NCBI GenBank assembly: GCA_001598975.1
Contig: BBXU01000633.1
Coordinates: 1-46,040 of the forward strand
Direction: 5' to 3'
DNA: 46,040 nucleotides
Source of the DNA: Parachlorella kessleri
Taxonomy: Eukaryota > Chlorophyta > Trebouxiophyceae > Chlorellales > Chlorellaceae
Part shown: one piece after another, positions 33,301 through 45,346 of the stretch
Numbering within the stretch: position 1 is the first letter of the stretch
Layout: the number at the start of each line of letters is the position of its first letter
Translations under genes and position numbers: made by a program
The notes under the pieces: model-generated
What the model was told of the DNA's origin: nothing
Database searches by the model: none
The model's input: only the letters and a program-made list of their open reading frames with translations

Positions 33301-36300
33301 GTTGGCGGCAGCGGCCGCCGGCCCATCTGCTGCGCCTGCTGTGCCCGCTGCGCATTCAAGCCTTGCCAGGATGGCGGCTTCCTCTGCCAGCAGCTCGGCT
33401 CGCTCCACATCACAAGCCAGCACTGTATCTATGGCTGGGGTGTCGTTTCCTACCACCTGCAGGTGGCGCAACAGACACCAGGGAGGCACCAGTCAAGCTT
33501 GCATGCATTCACTTCGTCACCAGACCACTCCTTCAGGATCCTTCATGGCAGGCCTTGAATGGACTCTGTCCCCTGCTATCAGAGATCACTGATACACAAC
33601 TAGGTTGTGAACAAGCAAACAGAGAACCGGCACAACCACCAAGAGCTCCTAGGACACTCCTCATCCCTCCATTTGCTCGCGACCCAACTGGCATTCGAGC
33701 CCACCCAGGACCCCCTCCGCCCTCGCCAGGATGCCCCAGATGCTGCAGGATTCGTAAGCTGCACTTTATGGAGTAGGCCGCGCAGCGTATGGAAAAATGG
33801 CGGGCATGCACAAAGCACGTGCCTGCCATTAACTCATGAGGCAGGATTCAGCGTTCGCTCAGGAATTCGAAGGAAATCCTTGCCCAGCATGGCCGAGAGG
33901 GTTCACCACTTGCCTCCTGCTCCACATGCAGGATCTGGCAGTTGCTGGGGATGCCGGCAATGGCCTTGGTGGCCAGCGCCCGTAGGAATGTGGTCTTGCC
34001 AGTCCCGTTGCGCCCCACAAGACCATACCTACATGTGACCCGAGCAGTAAGATGAAGTTAAGAACTCAGGGTGCGCAAGCGCGGGGAGCAAGTATGTGTG
34101 GCACGACTGATACCAGCCGCCCCTTCTCATACATCTACTAAATATCGTTTCAAAGACCCGTCCTAGACTTCATTTCCAGGGGCTCCTACCACCCCGACAG
34201 AGGCCACTCGGCACCAACCCAAAACAGTACATGCTGCTATGCACGCTGGATCTCCCGGCCAGCCACCTGAGAATAGCACAACACCCACACAGCTACACAC
34301 CTGCGTCCATAAGCCAGGGTGATATTGGCATCTTGTATGAGCTCCTGCCCACCATTGGAGACGCTGAAGTTCTCCAAGTGGATGTCCCTCACGGCCGGCC
34401 CCCCCACTGCGAACACATGGACAACAGCAGATGATGTACACGCATTGCAAGCTTGTGGGTGAATGCATGCCATAAAGGGAGGGTAAGGATTATGAAATCT
34501 TTCACATGACCCGCGGCAACAGGTACAAACGGGCGGTGCCTGAAAAGGCAGCCATAGGTGCAAGAGAATGACTATGTGGCACCACTGGCTAGGGCGACCA
34601 TGAAGTGGTCTAAAGGTAACCTCAAGATGCAACACCAGCTGCTGGCGCAAAAGCAGCGCCCCGAAATGCTCTCAGGTACGCACTCTGCAACCAGGGATGC
34701 ATTCAACACAGTACCACATCACCTGCGCGCTGCATGAAGCAGCGCGCCAGACTCACCATTCCGCACCACCACCACGCGCTCACCCTGAAGCGCAGCCTGA
34801 GCCTGGGCCTGCACCAAATGCGCTAACATGTATGAGAGCTGGGCCTGTGGTGCGCACGCTCAGGGCCAGACACAAACTTAATGCTGTTAGCCCTCTTTCT
34901 GCATGCCTGTGCTTCACTGGACTCCAACAACCCCAAAACCGCTGCTAACAGGGCTCCCAGGCTACCCGCCCCCCGCCGCCGTGCCTGCCTTGAATGCCTA
35001 ATAAGGGACCACACCCCAGCGCTGCTGACACACCCAGCGGCGGACTGAGAGGCCACCCCGGTTGCAACCATGGCCAGCGCTGCTGACCCTTCTCCTGGTG
35101 CCCAGGCACAGCAACAAGGTGCAGTTGGTCAACTCCCCATCCCATGAGTTCCCCTGGCTCCTTGGCCGTTACATGTACGTGACTAATGTAACATAATGTA
35201 AGTTGTGGGTACCTGGTGGGCCTCAAAGGCGGCCCTGGCTGCCTTGTCTGCCTTCTCCTGCTGCCGCCGGATCTTCTCGCGGTCCTTCTCAGTCATGAGC
35301 GAGAAGTTCTCGCTGTCGTCGCCCTCACGAAAGATGCCCTGCAAGCAGGCGCACAAGGGTTCCATGGCCAGCAGTTGCACGCGAACGCTGGGCCTGGTGA
35401 GCGACTGGTGAGCGGCTCCTGCCTGGGCAAGCTGCTTCATGGGTGCGGCAGCTGCCAATGCCAAAGCTAGCGGGCTGCCCAGCAACACCTGTGGGGTCTG
35501 GCAACAGTGGCACGCTTTCCCAAGAGAGAGTCTCACACTGCAGTGCACTGGCATATCTTAAGAATATATTTATGGGCGTACGTCCGTCTCTATGCAGCCA
35601 CCACCCCTGATGTATGGGTTCAGCCAAGCTAGAGCCTGCACGCCATCGCGCAGCGCCGAGCCTGCTTCACCCCGCACACCACCTACCACCACTTGCCACA
35701 ACAGCCTGCCCACACACACTCAAAGCGCGGCTTGAGCCCTGCCATGCCACGTCCACTTCTCCGCACCTGGATCAGGTGCTTGGCTGAGAAGGAATCTGAA
35801 GGGTGCAGGGCAACCTGCCCCAGCTCGCCCATAGACACTGGACCTCCAGCCAAGGCCCGGAGACCCTGCTGCTGCGGCTTGGCCGGCGCTGCCGCGGCGC
35901 TGCCATTGCTGCCGGTCACCAGCAGCGCTTGCAGCTTGCGACAGACGTCCCGCGCTGCGTCATCGTCGCTTACACACCCGCCTCCCACCTGCACATTACC
36001 GTGGACGGGAGTGCCATTGAAGGGATGGGCTGAGCAGTGCGCCCAGTGTAGCAGAAGCAATCGAGTAAATATGGGGAAACAAACTGTGAGTCTAGCAAGC
36101 AAGGCTTCTGGCCAGCATATGCGAGGAGGCGCCGTCTAAGGAGGCTAGAAGCTGTTCGTGCAGGGTGCCGCCAGCTTGCATCTCACCATCATAGGTCCGA
36201 TGGCCTCATAAGCTTCTTCTGCATCGTCACCCCACCTGCAGAGGGACCCACCTAGGGTGAGACGGAGTTCACTGGCTGCTCTCAAGCACAGCAGCAGCAG

Positions 36301-36419
36301 GCATGCCAGCCTCACTCGAAGTCGGTATCCTCCACACAAGATGCAATGTAGTCTATGATCGTATCGTCCCCACTGGTTCCTATCACTCCCTCAACTATGG
36401 AGCGAACGTCTTTTACCAT
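27317..36419 (-). CDS. ABCF3: ABCF-type ATPase (GCN20/ABCF3-like), 19 exons
   Basis: Exons in transcript order: 36419-36316, 36235-36187, 35988-35767, 35338-35213, 34808-34757, 34406-34301, 34028-33914, 33456-33046, 32712-32555, 32150-31952, 31646-31565, 30697-30553, 30195-30144, 29888-29820, 29475-29410, 28994-28886, 28349-28234, 27997-27884, 27364-27317; about 780 aa. The N-terminal GCN20-like region ([20 protein letters not shown]) is followed by two ATP cassettes with no membrane segments. Cassette 1: [46 protein letters not shown]. Linker: [25 protein letters not shown]. Cassette 2: [53 protein letters not shown]; ends [15 protein letters not shown]. Yeast GCN20 works with GCN1 on ribosomes to activate GCN2; a role in translation control is inferred by family. 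Oddities: about 65 Ala/Gly/Ser residues inserted in cassette 1, four introns with GC donors, and a six-copy splice-site minisatellite before exon 12. Confidence 0.93.
28369..28423. repeat. Dispersed short repeat, copy 2
   Basis: About 55 bp in the ABCF intron between exons 16 and 17, matching 10982-11034 in the same orientation; both contain CAGCGTACCGCC and end in CCCCCACAAGT. Confidence 0.6.
30666..31178. repeat. Six-copy 93-97 bp minisatellite built from a splice acceptor and exon start
   Basis: The 20-mer CACCAGCTCCACGTCTGCAT starts at 30684, 30777, 30870, 30964, 31058 and 31155. In transcript sense each unit is intron end, the acceptor CATGCAG, then the first bases of ABCF exon 12 (ACGTGGAGCTGG...). 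Only the copy nearest the gene's 3' side (30697 down) continues into open exon. The next copy, if spliced, hits a TAG after about 12 codons. Most units also contain TGTAA in transcript sense (for example 30719-30723, 30812-30816, 30999-31003, 31093-31097). Confidence 0.93.
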
Positions 36420-36622
36420 GACTCGCGTGTATGTCGCATGCACTGTTATCTGTTATATACTGCCAATGCAAGGGTGGACAAATATATGACTATTGTTGGC
36501 TACGCAATCGTGACATAAGTCTTGACTCAGGGCGCTACCGCTACTCCAAGCGAGGCAGACCCCTGACTCCACTCAGCAACTTGTATAGACACTGGAAGCG
36601 CGTAAGGATCATCGTTTAGATC
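36420..36622. promoter_or_regulatory. Short bidirectional promoter region, ABCF and LRR genes
   Basis: Only 203 bp separate the two divergent start codons. The stretch is more AT-rich than its surroundings (for example ATATATGACT near 36480). Both 5' UTRs must be short, or one gene starts elsewhere. Confidence 0.6.
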
Positions 36623-39523
36623 ATGGAAGGCTGCAACCCTTGGGTAGCGCCCGAGGCTTTCGTTTTCGAGGGCCTGGTCTTCACTGTAGTTCGCTCACAG
36701 CTGAGGTGGCAGCAAACCCTGCAAGCGTTGCGCCTTGTCAACCGAGCTTGGCGCTATTGGGTCAGCAGCGTTGTCCCTTTGCTGGCTCCCAGACCCACAA
36801 GCTGCACCAGTGACCTGGTCCATATTCCCAGTCTCTTCAGCGGCCTCAAGCTCCTTCGGCTACAAAGTGTTTTGACAGACGGCCTTAGCTTTGAGGTCCT
36901 CATGCCAACACTGTGTGAGGGCCTTCCCAGCCTTCAGACAGTGTTGTCGCTCAACTGCCCAATCACAGCAACCAGCACAGCTGCCTTCAGCAGGTATGGT
37001 TGCACGGTTATAAGTGTTTGGCAAGCGACGAGAGGTCATGATAACCGCATGGCTGGAGCCCACGCTACTGTTCACCACGCACGAGCGGCAACATGGTTAC
37101 CTTTGTAACTGGTGACGGATAGTACTGCCGGGGCCTGTCAAGTGCAGGTTGAGCTCGCTCGAAAGACTTGATCTTGAGGCGCCATGCCCTGCTGCCCTGG
37201 CCACACTGGAGGCCCTGGCGACCTGCAGCCGTCTCCGTCACTTGCACGTTCGACCCACCGCTGGTACACCTCCCCGCTCTCCCTGTTTTAGCTTGATGTA
37301 GCTTGTGGGTATACACCGTGTTATAGAGGTCCGCAAGTGCTGGTTCCTTGTGGTTATACCTGACCCTGGTGCGTCACTCAACCTTCGACCACGCGGGCGT
37401 CAGTTGCCTAAGGTATGGCATGTTGCTGCAGGCACAAGCTGGAGTGATGCTCTCAATCTAATGAGGTTGGCCTGCCGTCTGACCGCCCTCCACAGCCTGT
37501 CCTGCCCCGTCCGCTACGCTAGCAGCACCCACCTTGCGGCCGCCCTGGCTCCCATGGCGCAACTATCGAGCCTTACACTTTATGACATACCCCTCACTGC
37601 CGTCCCAGCTCTTACCAAAGTGGCGCCTCGGCTGCGGCAGCTGGAGTTATCTTTAGCCATGTACTTACTCCCCCCGATGGATAGCACACCGACCAGTATG
37701 GAGCCACCTGCTGGGGTTGACTCTGATCCAGACAGCCTGCTCAGCTTGCCCCAGCTGCTGCCGCTGTCTCACCTCACCAATTTGACTGCCTTGGGGGCGC
37801 CCTGGGAGCTGTTCAGTGATGGGCAGCAGCTAAGCCACCTAGCTGCCCTCACCAGCCTGTCCGTTGACTTCCACGCTGCGACCTCGGGTGAGTGATTGGG
37901 TGCTTTGCTCTGGGGGATGATGGGTTTTGTGAGACGTTGTAGTTACTATAGCGAGTAGGGAACATCATTAAGGGCATGTGTGGAGCCACCTTTGTAAAAA
38001 GCTATTGGAACTGGCAGCTGGTTCGGGATCTGGTTCTTACGGATGGATTTTCCTTGTGTGGTTCCCTACATGAGCAACTTGCCATATGGCAAGGCAGGAG
38101 GTGCACCGACTGTGCTGTTCTGCAGGGGATGAGACCCCCGACCCCACCACTGTGCGCATCTTCAAGTCGCTGCCCAACCTCCAACGTCTGAAGATGGCGG
38201 AGGGCAGATCCGAAGTCTCCAGCGCAGCACTCTACCACGTGTCCCGCCTGGCACCCACCCTCACTTCCCTCGACTTTGAGGCAATGTATTCAGTGGACAA
38301 CTCTGTGCCGGCGGCGATCGGCCACCTGCACTGCCTGCGCCGGCTCCGGCTCGTGTCAACAAGCTTCAGCGCGGAAGGCATTGGGCACCTGAGCAGGCTT
38401 GGCGCCCTGACGCAGCTGGTGCTGATCAATAGTGCTGGCGTGATGGGCCCTTTGGACCTTACAGATGCGTTGGTACAGGTCCGTGGAAGTTACTATGTAG
38501 ACTACTGGTCGGGAGCCTAGCTGTTTGCTGTCAGGCTCAGCTGACCTTCACTTGGCTGACAAGGCCTTTGTGCGTTCATAGCCTTGGCCTGTATCCTGCT
38601 TCTTTCTGGAAGTGAGAGCTGGTAGTGAGAGGAGCCTGTACGTGCGGCCTGCAGCGCCCATGAGCCCCACCGCAGATGCGTGTTTAGCGCCATCTTATCC
38701 TTGTATGGTCTGGAGGCTGTGGAGGAATCTTCCCAGCTTTGCCTGGCGTGTATTGTTGGGTCGCAGATGTGGTTTGCGGTTTGCGGGAGTGCGCCAACCA
38801 CCAGAACATGTGTGTGGTATATGGGTGTAATGCCAGCGGCAACAATGGGTCAGACAGCCCATTGACGGGTGCCAGCTGCGTCAGTTTGTGGCAGTGTGTG
38901 TGGTATGTGCAGATCAAGGGGTTGAGGCATTTGCGCCTCGAAAGTCACCCGTATGTGGGACGGGAGGTCCTACAGCGGCTTTTGGAGGGGCTCCAACCTC
39001 ACATGGAGCTTCTGCAGGTGAGGGGACAGGGCGTCAATGTCCGGCGGCAACCATTAGATAGCAGAGAAATGCACCCGCAAGAAGTGCTTTTTATGGCAGG
39101 GGTGTATGCCCCTAGCAGGAATGGCTTGCTGCGTGCTCTGTGTAGTCGTAGTTAGTCCCTACCATAAGTCTGGGTGATGGCATGGTCGTAAGAACACCAA
39201 ACCATGTCTGCCATGGGTCACTGAGGATGTTGCTGAGCCATTGTTGGGCAAGGGCCTGGGTACATACCGCAGGGCACCAGTCCCCTGTGCAAGCCTCCAA
39301 GTTGTGCGCGACGGGACTGTCACGCACTTCATGTATTCCTGGTGTGCAGACCAGCTGGAAGCCCCCATCTGATGATGAGGAAAGCGCAGCGCTCTGCCGC
39401 TGCTGGGAGTCCATATTGCAGCACAGCTTAAGCATGTCTGCGAGGGATGTCATCACCAGAGGCTGGGCAGACTTTGATGCGGCGGAGGCTCTTGAGCCAG
39501 CAGTGCTGGGAGGAGGCATCTGA
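36623..39523 (+). CDS. Leucine-rich-repeat protein with F-box-like N-terminus, 6 exons
   Basis: Exons 36623-36993, 37148-37263, 37432-37887, 38126-38478, 38913-39017, 39350-39523; all joins in frame, about 524 aa. The N-terminal segment ending LRLVNRAWRYWVSSVVPLL resembles the second half of an F-box. It is followed by irregular leucine-rich repeats: LKLLRLQSVL, LERLDLEAP, LSSLTLYDIPL, LRQLELSLAM, LQRLKMAEGR, LTSLDFEAMY, LRRLRLVSTSF, LTQLVLINSAG, LRHLRLESHP. This is the style of the many F-box/LRR genes in chlorophyte genomes, which often act as substrate adaptors of SCF ubiquitin ligases; a missing clear first F-box helix makes that role uncertain. The final exon (TSWKPPSDDEE to the stop) is weakly supported, chosen because acceptor and phase fit. 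Gene structure otherwise good; function inferred. Confidence 0.75.
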
Positions 39524-39652
39524 GTGTTTGTTTGTTTTTTGTGAACATCATGTTTGGAAACCGGTGGCCTGCCTTCATTTAGTTACAACTTCCTATCTGA
39601 ACCTTCGTCATAAATGAGATTTTCGAAATCTGATTGATAGACAGAGTCTATC

Positions 39653-39657
39653 TTACA
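39653..39657 (-). terminator. Candidate TGTAA poly(A) signal of the VWA gene
   Basis: TTACA on the plus strand, about 460 bases past the VWA stop at 40116; a second one lies at 39583-39587. Short motif, so tentative. Confidence 0.3.
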
Positions 39658-39686
39658 TGGAGCGCAGACTACCAGTCGTGGAAATG

Positions 39687-39691
39687 TGTAA
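39687..39691 (+). terminator. Candidate TGTAA poly(A) signal of the LRR gene
   Basis: TGTAA about 165 bases after the LRR stop, a typical distance for chlorophyte genes. It lies upstream (right) of the opposite-strand signal, so the two 3' UTRs may overlap. Confidence 0.4.
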
Positions 39692-40115
39692 CCATGGTGC
39701 TGCTCCTGACGTAAATCGCAGTAGCCCAACACCATCCATTCCTTAAACAACAGGCTGTATCTCCCGATATAACAGGGCTCCGGGGAAAAGACCAACTGCA
39801 TCACAAGTCAGGCAAGGCCCTGAGGATAATTGTATCAGCCACGTCACTACCGTCCCCCTACTTAATGTCGCCTTGCCTGCCACCAATAAAAAACAGGACT
39901 CCAAAGAATTGTGTAACGAGGCTTGTGCAAATGTCCCACCCTCTTTCCAGGGAGGCTTCGACTTATAATCCCGCAAGAATGCCCTCCTGCAAACCCCTTC
40001 TCACTCGCTCAATACACTTAGCCCTGACTAGGAGCTCGTTCTTGACCCATTCACAAAACTGGCTGCCCCACTGCTCTCACTAGAGTCCTTGTGCCGCCCC
40101 TCACTGCCACCCCCG

Positions 40116-43100
40116 TCAAGCCGCCAGCAGCTTCTGCAACAGCTCCACCTCCTGCCGCATGTCTGCATCAGCCACGGCATCTGATTCCGCTGCTAGATAC
40201 CCTGCCAGCACCGTGAACGCCTCCTTGGCCCGTGGGTTCACCTCCAGCTTGGACGACACCCTCTCCCAGCGGCCCAAGGCCTGTACCGCCGGCGGTACCA
40301 GCCGCCGCCCAGGGCATAGCCAGCATGGGGTGGGGCCGAGCGCCGCCCCTGGGCCAGCAGGGGCTGTTGTCCCGCCGGCGCCAAAGGCGGCCAGGTAGCC
40401 GGGCGCAGGCGCCTCAGTGCGCCTAGTCTTGACTCCCCACTGGTCCACCAGCCTGCGCCCAGGCACAACAGCAGGATTGGGGCAAAGTAGTAAATAGAAC
40501 GGTATCTAAGTGGCTGTGGAGCACAGAGATGCAATCATGCCTTGTGACCGGGCACGTGCTAACATGAGTAGATCATGGAGGCGTTCAGCTCCTGGCCAAC
40601 AGAAGCTGCAAAGGCTTTGGGTTGCACTCGTCCTTGGGTTGTGATTAGAATCGACTCAACTGGGTAACCACAATGTCATAGGAGGGAAGAGATGAACCCA
40701 GACACTCCTACATAACCAGCACTAGGGGGAAATGACTGACTATTTTCACCCAGCCGGAAGTCCAGCCACATACCACGACTGGAGGGCGTCCACATATCGT
40801 GCCAGCGCAACCGCCTTGCGCACGCCCGTCGACTGGAACAGAGGCTCCACCGCCCCTGCCTCCTCAGACACTGCGGCAGCGGTGGCATTGCCCGCCAGCA
40901 GCGCGGGGGGTATCGGCACCCGCCTGCTGCAGGAGAAGAGCTGCAGGGAGCGGTCCCGGTAGGTGGCTGTGAGGCTGAGCGGCGCCGGCGCCTCCGCTGC
41001 CGAGGATGAGTCATCAGCTGAGTCACCAGCAGCAGTGACAGCAGCGGCAGCGGGCGGCTGCATGCGCAGCAGCACCACGCCGCCCTTGACGCCCTCCTCA
41101 GTTTTCGGAGAGGGGAAGAGGGTGTGTACCTGCAGCAGAGCCACCCATGAGTTCCTGTAGACGGTACAGCCGGTGGATCGATCCACCGGCTGGCTACACA
41201 TGCAGCCACGTCCACCCTACACAGCCAAGCTTCAAGTGCGTCATTGTATGCGGAAGCGTGCTTGGAAGCTGAGCCACGAGGCCCCCCTGTGCAATTCCAA
41301 GCGCAGGCACACCGCCCACCTCAGGCTTACATCCCATGATAGATACTGCACGCTCACCTTCATGACAGTGCCATCCTGGGACAGTGCCGTGTCCTGGGGG
41401 TTTGGGGTGCCATAGGCGTGCAGGATCTTCCACCCTGCTGCCTGGCTGGCTGGGTCTAGCTTCAGGGTGAGGTCGTAGACAAGAGGGGAGACCACCATGT
41501 CGAATTCGTCACACAGCCGCTCCTTGAAGTCCCCTTCGCAATGACAGGACACATGCAGGCATGCGTGACATGGACAATGGATGCGTATGGGCCAGGTTGC
41601 AAGGCCGCCGTCTCTTAGGTGATGGCTAGCGGACAATACTAACCTTGCTAGGATCACATGCAAAATCAGTACTCTACTGTCTATGCCGGCTACTCCCTAC
41701 CTGGGGAGTGCACCGAGAAGTAGTTGGCGCCGCGGACTTTGCCGATGTCCTCAATCAGCTCACTGTTGAAGTCCAGCCCGATGCCTGCACCATCCCGGGG
41801 ATGCGGTTGTCAGATTAAAGTGCCTATAACTTGCGTGCATGGAGTTGGTAGCCGGCAGCTCAAACGCAAGAGCTCAGGTGCTGACTGGCTCTGCATGGAT
41901 GCGATCATTGCCAGGGACTGGCCATAGTGCCATAAGCCCGCACGCTCATACAAGGTCTTAAGCAATACCCAGCTCCCAGACAATTGGTGAGGGCAAGCTG
42001 CATGCTGCACGCCGCATGCTTTACAAGGCCCGCTGAGGGATCCTGCTGCCAGGACCCCACTAGCGATGCATCCATGTGTGACATGTATGGAAGCCTTCCC
42101 AACACACCTATGACGGTGGTGTGGATGCCATCCAGGGCGTAGGCCTTGATGCGGCTGGTCAGACCCTCTGGGGTGAAGTCCCCACTGTTGGGCGCCGCAT
42201 CTGCAGGCAAGCAGGAACCCTGCATTTAGTCCTCATGGCCTTGGGTGCAAATAGTCCAGTCGCTGCCAGGGCTTGGCGAATCATTGTGAGGATACCGGGG
42301 GTCGATGTGTGTCGCATGTGGACAAGGCCAGTCCTGGGGAAGAATGCATGGGACAACAGGAGGTCAGGCTGCAATGTGGAGGGTGCCAGCTGCTTCAATG
42401 AACACAGGACACTTTGTGGATCATGCTTTAGAGCCCAGGTTAGGAGAATCATGCCCAGACATGAATCTGATTATGCGGGCTTTGCCAGCACATGCTGCGG
42501 CTCGCATGACTGGACTAAGTTAGCGTTAGGGCCGCCTCAAGCAGCACTATAAGTCCTCAGCAGCAATGCCCGATAAAACGATCCAAATGACTTTACCGGA
42601 AACCCAGCCAGGGCAGGTACGATGGCGTGACCCACCTGTCAGGATGATGATGCGGTTCTCGACCTCCAAGGCGTCTTCAGGAGCACACCCGGGGTATTGT
42701 CGGAACTGGGCTGCTGCCAGGTCCATGCCCACCTGCAGCGGCACCACGGCAGCGAGCCAGGCCTACTTCACGGAGCGCGTCGTGGGCTCTTCAGCTCACC
42801 CTGATGCGCCAGTCAGACAGTCAAATGACTGGCAGGAACTGCGCTGAGGGCTGCCGCCACGTCCCTTAGGATGCGCCGCTCCCCCAAAAGCAACAATATG
42901 TGCCAAAGCTATGCCTTCGCGAACTAGCAGGGCAGGGATCTGAGCAGCTTCCACTCCACCTCACTCATGTCAGCCCTACCTGTAGGTTAGTGCAGCCGAT
43001 GGTCTGCAGCGCTTGGATCCCGCTCCTGATGCCGTCCAGCCTGGCGGTCCTCATGGGACCCAGGGGCTTGGGCACAGCGGCAGCGTCGCTGAACAGAGCA

Positions 43101-45346
43101 ATGCCCACTGCACCAGTGAAGGCAACCAGTTTTCTTAACTCTATGTAAGTGAGGCTCTATGGAGCTTGGACCGCCCTGGCATAGGCGTAAGCATTCCCAT
43201 TGAACTGGAGCAGAAGCACGAGCCCAGGCAAGGGGTGTAATGTGTTACTGAGATACTCACATGAGTCATCCTCTTTCAGCTTGCCCATGATGCCCAGCAT
43301 CACATCCTTGGCCACATCCAGCTTGTTCACACGGGACTCTGCACCCAGCGGCATATGACGCAGCGCAGGGTCAGCGTGCAGCAGATTAGCTTTGTTAGTC
43401 AGTCCAATTCCTGCTTGCGTATGCCAACTGCCATGCCGGCCCGCATCTATGCCCTGCCACCACCTCATTCACACCAACTTTCTCCGCCATCAATGCCCAG
43501 TGGCTGCTGACTGAGGCACAGGAAACCCAACAACATACGCAAGACCCACAGTCCATGCACCTGCGTGACCCACCTTCGGTGCTGAGCTGCCTCTGCTGCC
43601 CGGTGGCCCTGTCGTAGTAGTAGCTGTTGAAGGAGGCGCCCATGGATCCCGACAGGTCCAGTAGCAGCATCAGGTTCAGCTTCGGGCGGCTCCAGCCAGT
43701 GAGCCCACTGTCCAGACCCACCGACAGGAACACATCTGGCGCAGCGTGTGTGGCGGGTGCCTCCCCCTCCCTCTCGCGGCCTGCTTGGGCTTTGGTGGCT
43801 TCAGAGCCGTTGGCCTGGTCCTCATCCAAAGCGGCCCCAGGCAGGGAGGGAGTGGTGTTGGCGGTGGTGGTACTGTTGTTGTTCTTGCCCGTTGAGGCGG
43901 CTGCCAGGAGAGGGTCGGGGGCAAGGGCCAGGGAGAAGGTGGGGAAGAAGAGCTCGGTGGGACGCTCGTCAACCTGCTGCCACTCGTCGCCACCCCTGCA
44001 CAAGCCGTGAAGGGGCTAGCTGGTCGCAAGGGTTGAGACTGCTGCTGCGGCTGGTTGCAGGGGTGGGCAACGTGGGAAAGGCAAAGCATGATGTACAGAG
44101 GAGCAGGCCACCACCCTTGTTTCCATGCCAGCTAGTTCGAACCTCGGCCCCTGGCCAATCTGATTTAACAAACAGAATTTGCTGTCAACAGGCCACCGCT
44201 CACCCGTCCTCAGGTTGTGCTGTGGGCATCATATCAAAGAAGTAGTCCTTGGCAATGCCCTCAAATGTCACGTCGCTGGGCAGGGGCAGGTGGCCGGCAG
44301 CGATGTTCTCTCGCAGGTTGCACACGTCCTGGGCACCACCTGCATGGACAGCATATAATGAAATAGTCAGGGTTCAAGGGTGAAACTTTTGAGCGTCACT
44401 GCTTTTTCGTCTTCAGTCTGACAGCAATCAGAGGATCGCTAAGAGCTTCAGCCAGGCGCTGGAGCCCGTAAGCTGCAGCTGGTTCTCTTGTCCAACCTGA
44501 AACGGTCCCTTGCCAAGCTCGTTGCTCGAGACTAGTGCTGCAGGCTAGCTACAAACAGGACACACCTGTGCGGAAGCCGATGGCCTCGGCAGCCGGCATG
44601 GCTCCTCCTCCCGGGGCACAGGCAGCAGCCACCCTCGCTTTCGGGGCGGCAAAGCTGATGGGGGCAGCCGCACAGGGCATAGTGGCCGGCATCGCGGTGC
44701 CCGGGGGTGCACCAAACCCAAAGCTAGGAGCTGCCGACATGGCCATGACTGGTGGTGGAGGGCCCATACGAGCCATAGCCCTGTCGCCCCCGCCTCCAGC
44801 GCCCCTGCCGCCAAAGGAGAAGGTATCCGCGACGCCGCCTGCCAGGCGCGCAGCTCCCGCGGCGAGGCTGCTGGCAAGGCCGCCTCGGCCCCTTCTGGGC
44901 GCGGAGCGGTAAGGAAGTGGTTGTGGCGCGGAACACCACTCTGCACAGGAGCAGTAGCAGGAACAGCAACGGAACATGGGTAACTTGAGGTACCACTCTC
45001 GCCAAGGTGGCGAGCCGCCGTGCTAAGGTCAGTGTGCGGCATGGAGAGACCACAACATCATAAACTACAGCACGCCCAACTAAGTAGCAGCAAAAGTAGC
45101 AGGGGCTTAGTTAAAGCAGGCTTCGAGGTTCTGTACTGATACAACAAGCAGGCAACCAAGCAACAGGCCATCGAGCACTGCACGCTCACGGTTGTGAGAC
45201 ATCTTGGCCACTTCCTCTGCATGCCAAGAGTCCACGTCGATCTCCTGCGGTTTCTCTTCTTCCTCTTCCTTTTTAGAGATTTCCATGGGGTCGGTCCACA
45301 CGTCTGGGTCCTGTACGGGCATGGTGGCCTGCACAGTCCAACCCAT
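40116..45346 (-). CDS. von Willebrand factor A domain protein with complete MIDAS, 12 exons
   Basis: Exons in transcript order: 45346-45190, 44940-44566, 44339-44204, 43995-43574, 43338-43261, 43107-42980, 42732-42636, 42200-42108, 41784-41701, 41533-41358, 41129-40750, 40452-40116; 820 aa, frame kept throughout. Order: an acidic N-terminus (ISKKEEEEEKPQEIDVD); a Gly/Ala/Pro/Met-rich stretch of about 110 residues; NLRENIAAGHLPLPSDVTFEGIAKDYFFD; then the VWA domain near residues 325-520. The metal site is complete: DLSGS, the Thr of IGCTNLQ, and the Asp of ILTDAAPNSGD. After it come LCDEFDMVVSPLVYDLTLKL, a beta-rich part and a helical C-terminus (DMRQEVELLQKLL). The arrangement is like bacterial Ca-activated/YfbK-type VWA proteins rather than matrix VWA proteins. 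Such domains bind partners through Mg; partner unknown. No signal peptide or membrane segment, so probably intracellular. A start at 45322 is also possible, and an extra 5' exon cannot be excluded. Confidence 0.88.

Larger units (their letters stand above)
39524..40115. other. 3'-3' spacer between LRR and VWA genes
   Basis: 592 bp between two convergent stops, AT-richer than the coding regions. It holds TGTAA motifs on both strands, listed separately. No gene seen. Confidence 0.6.
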
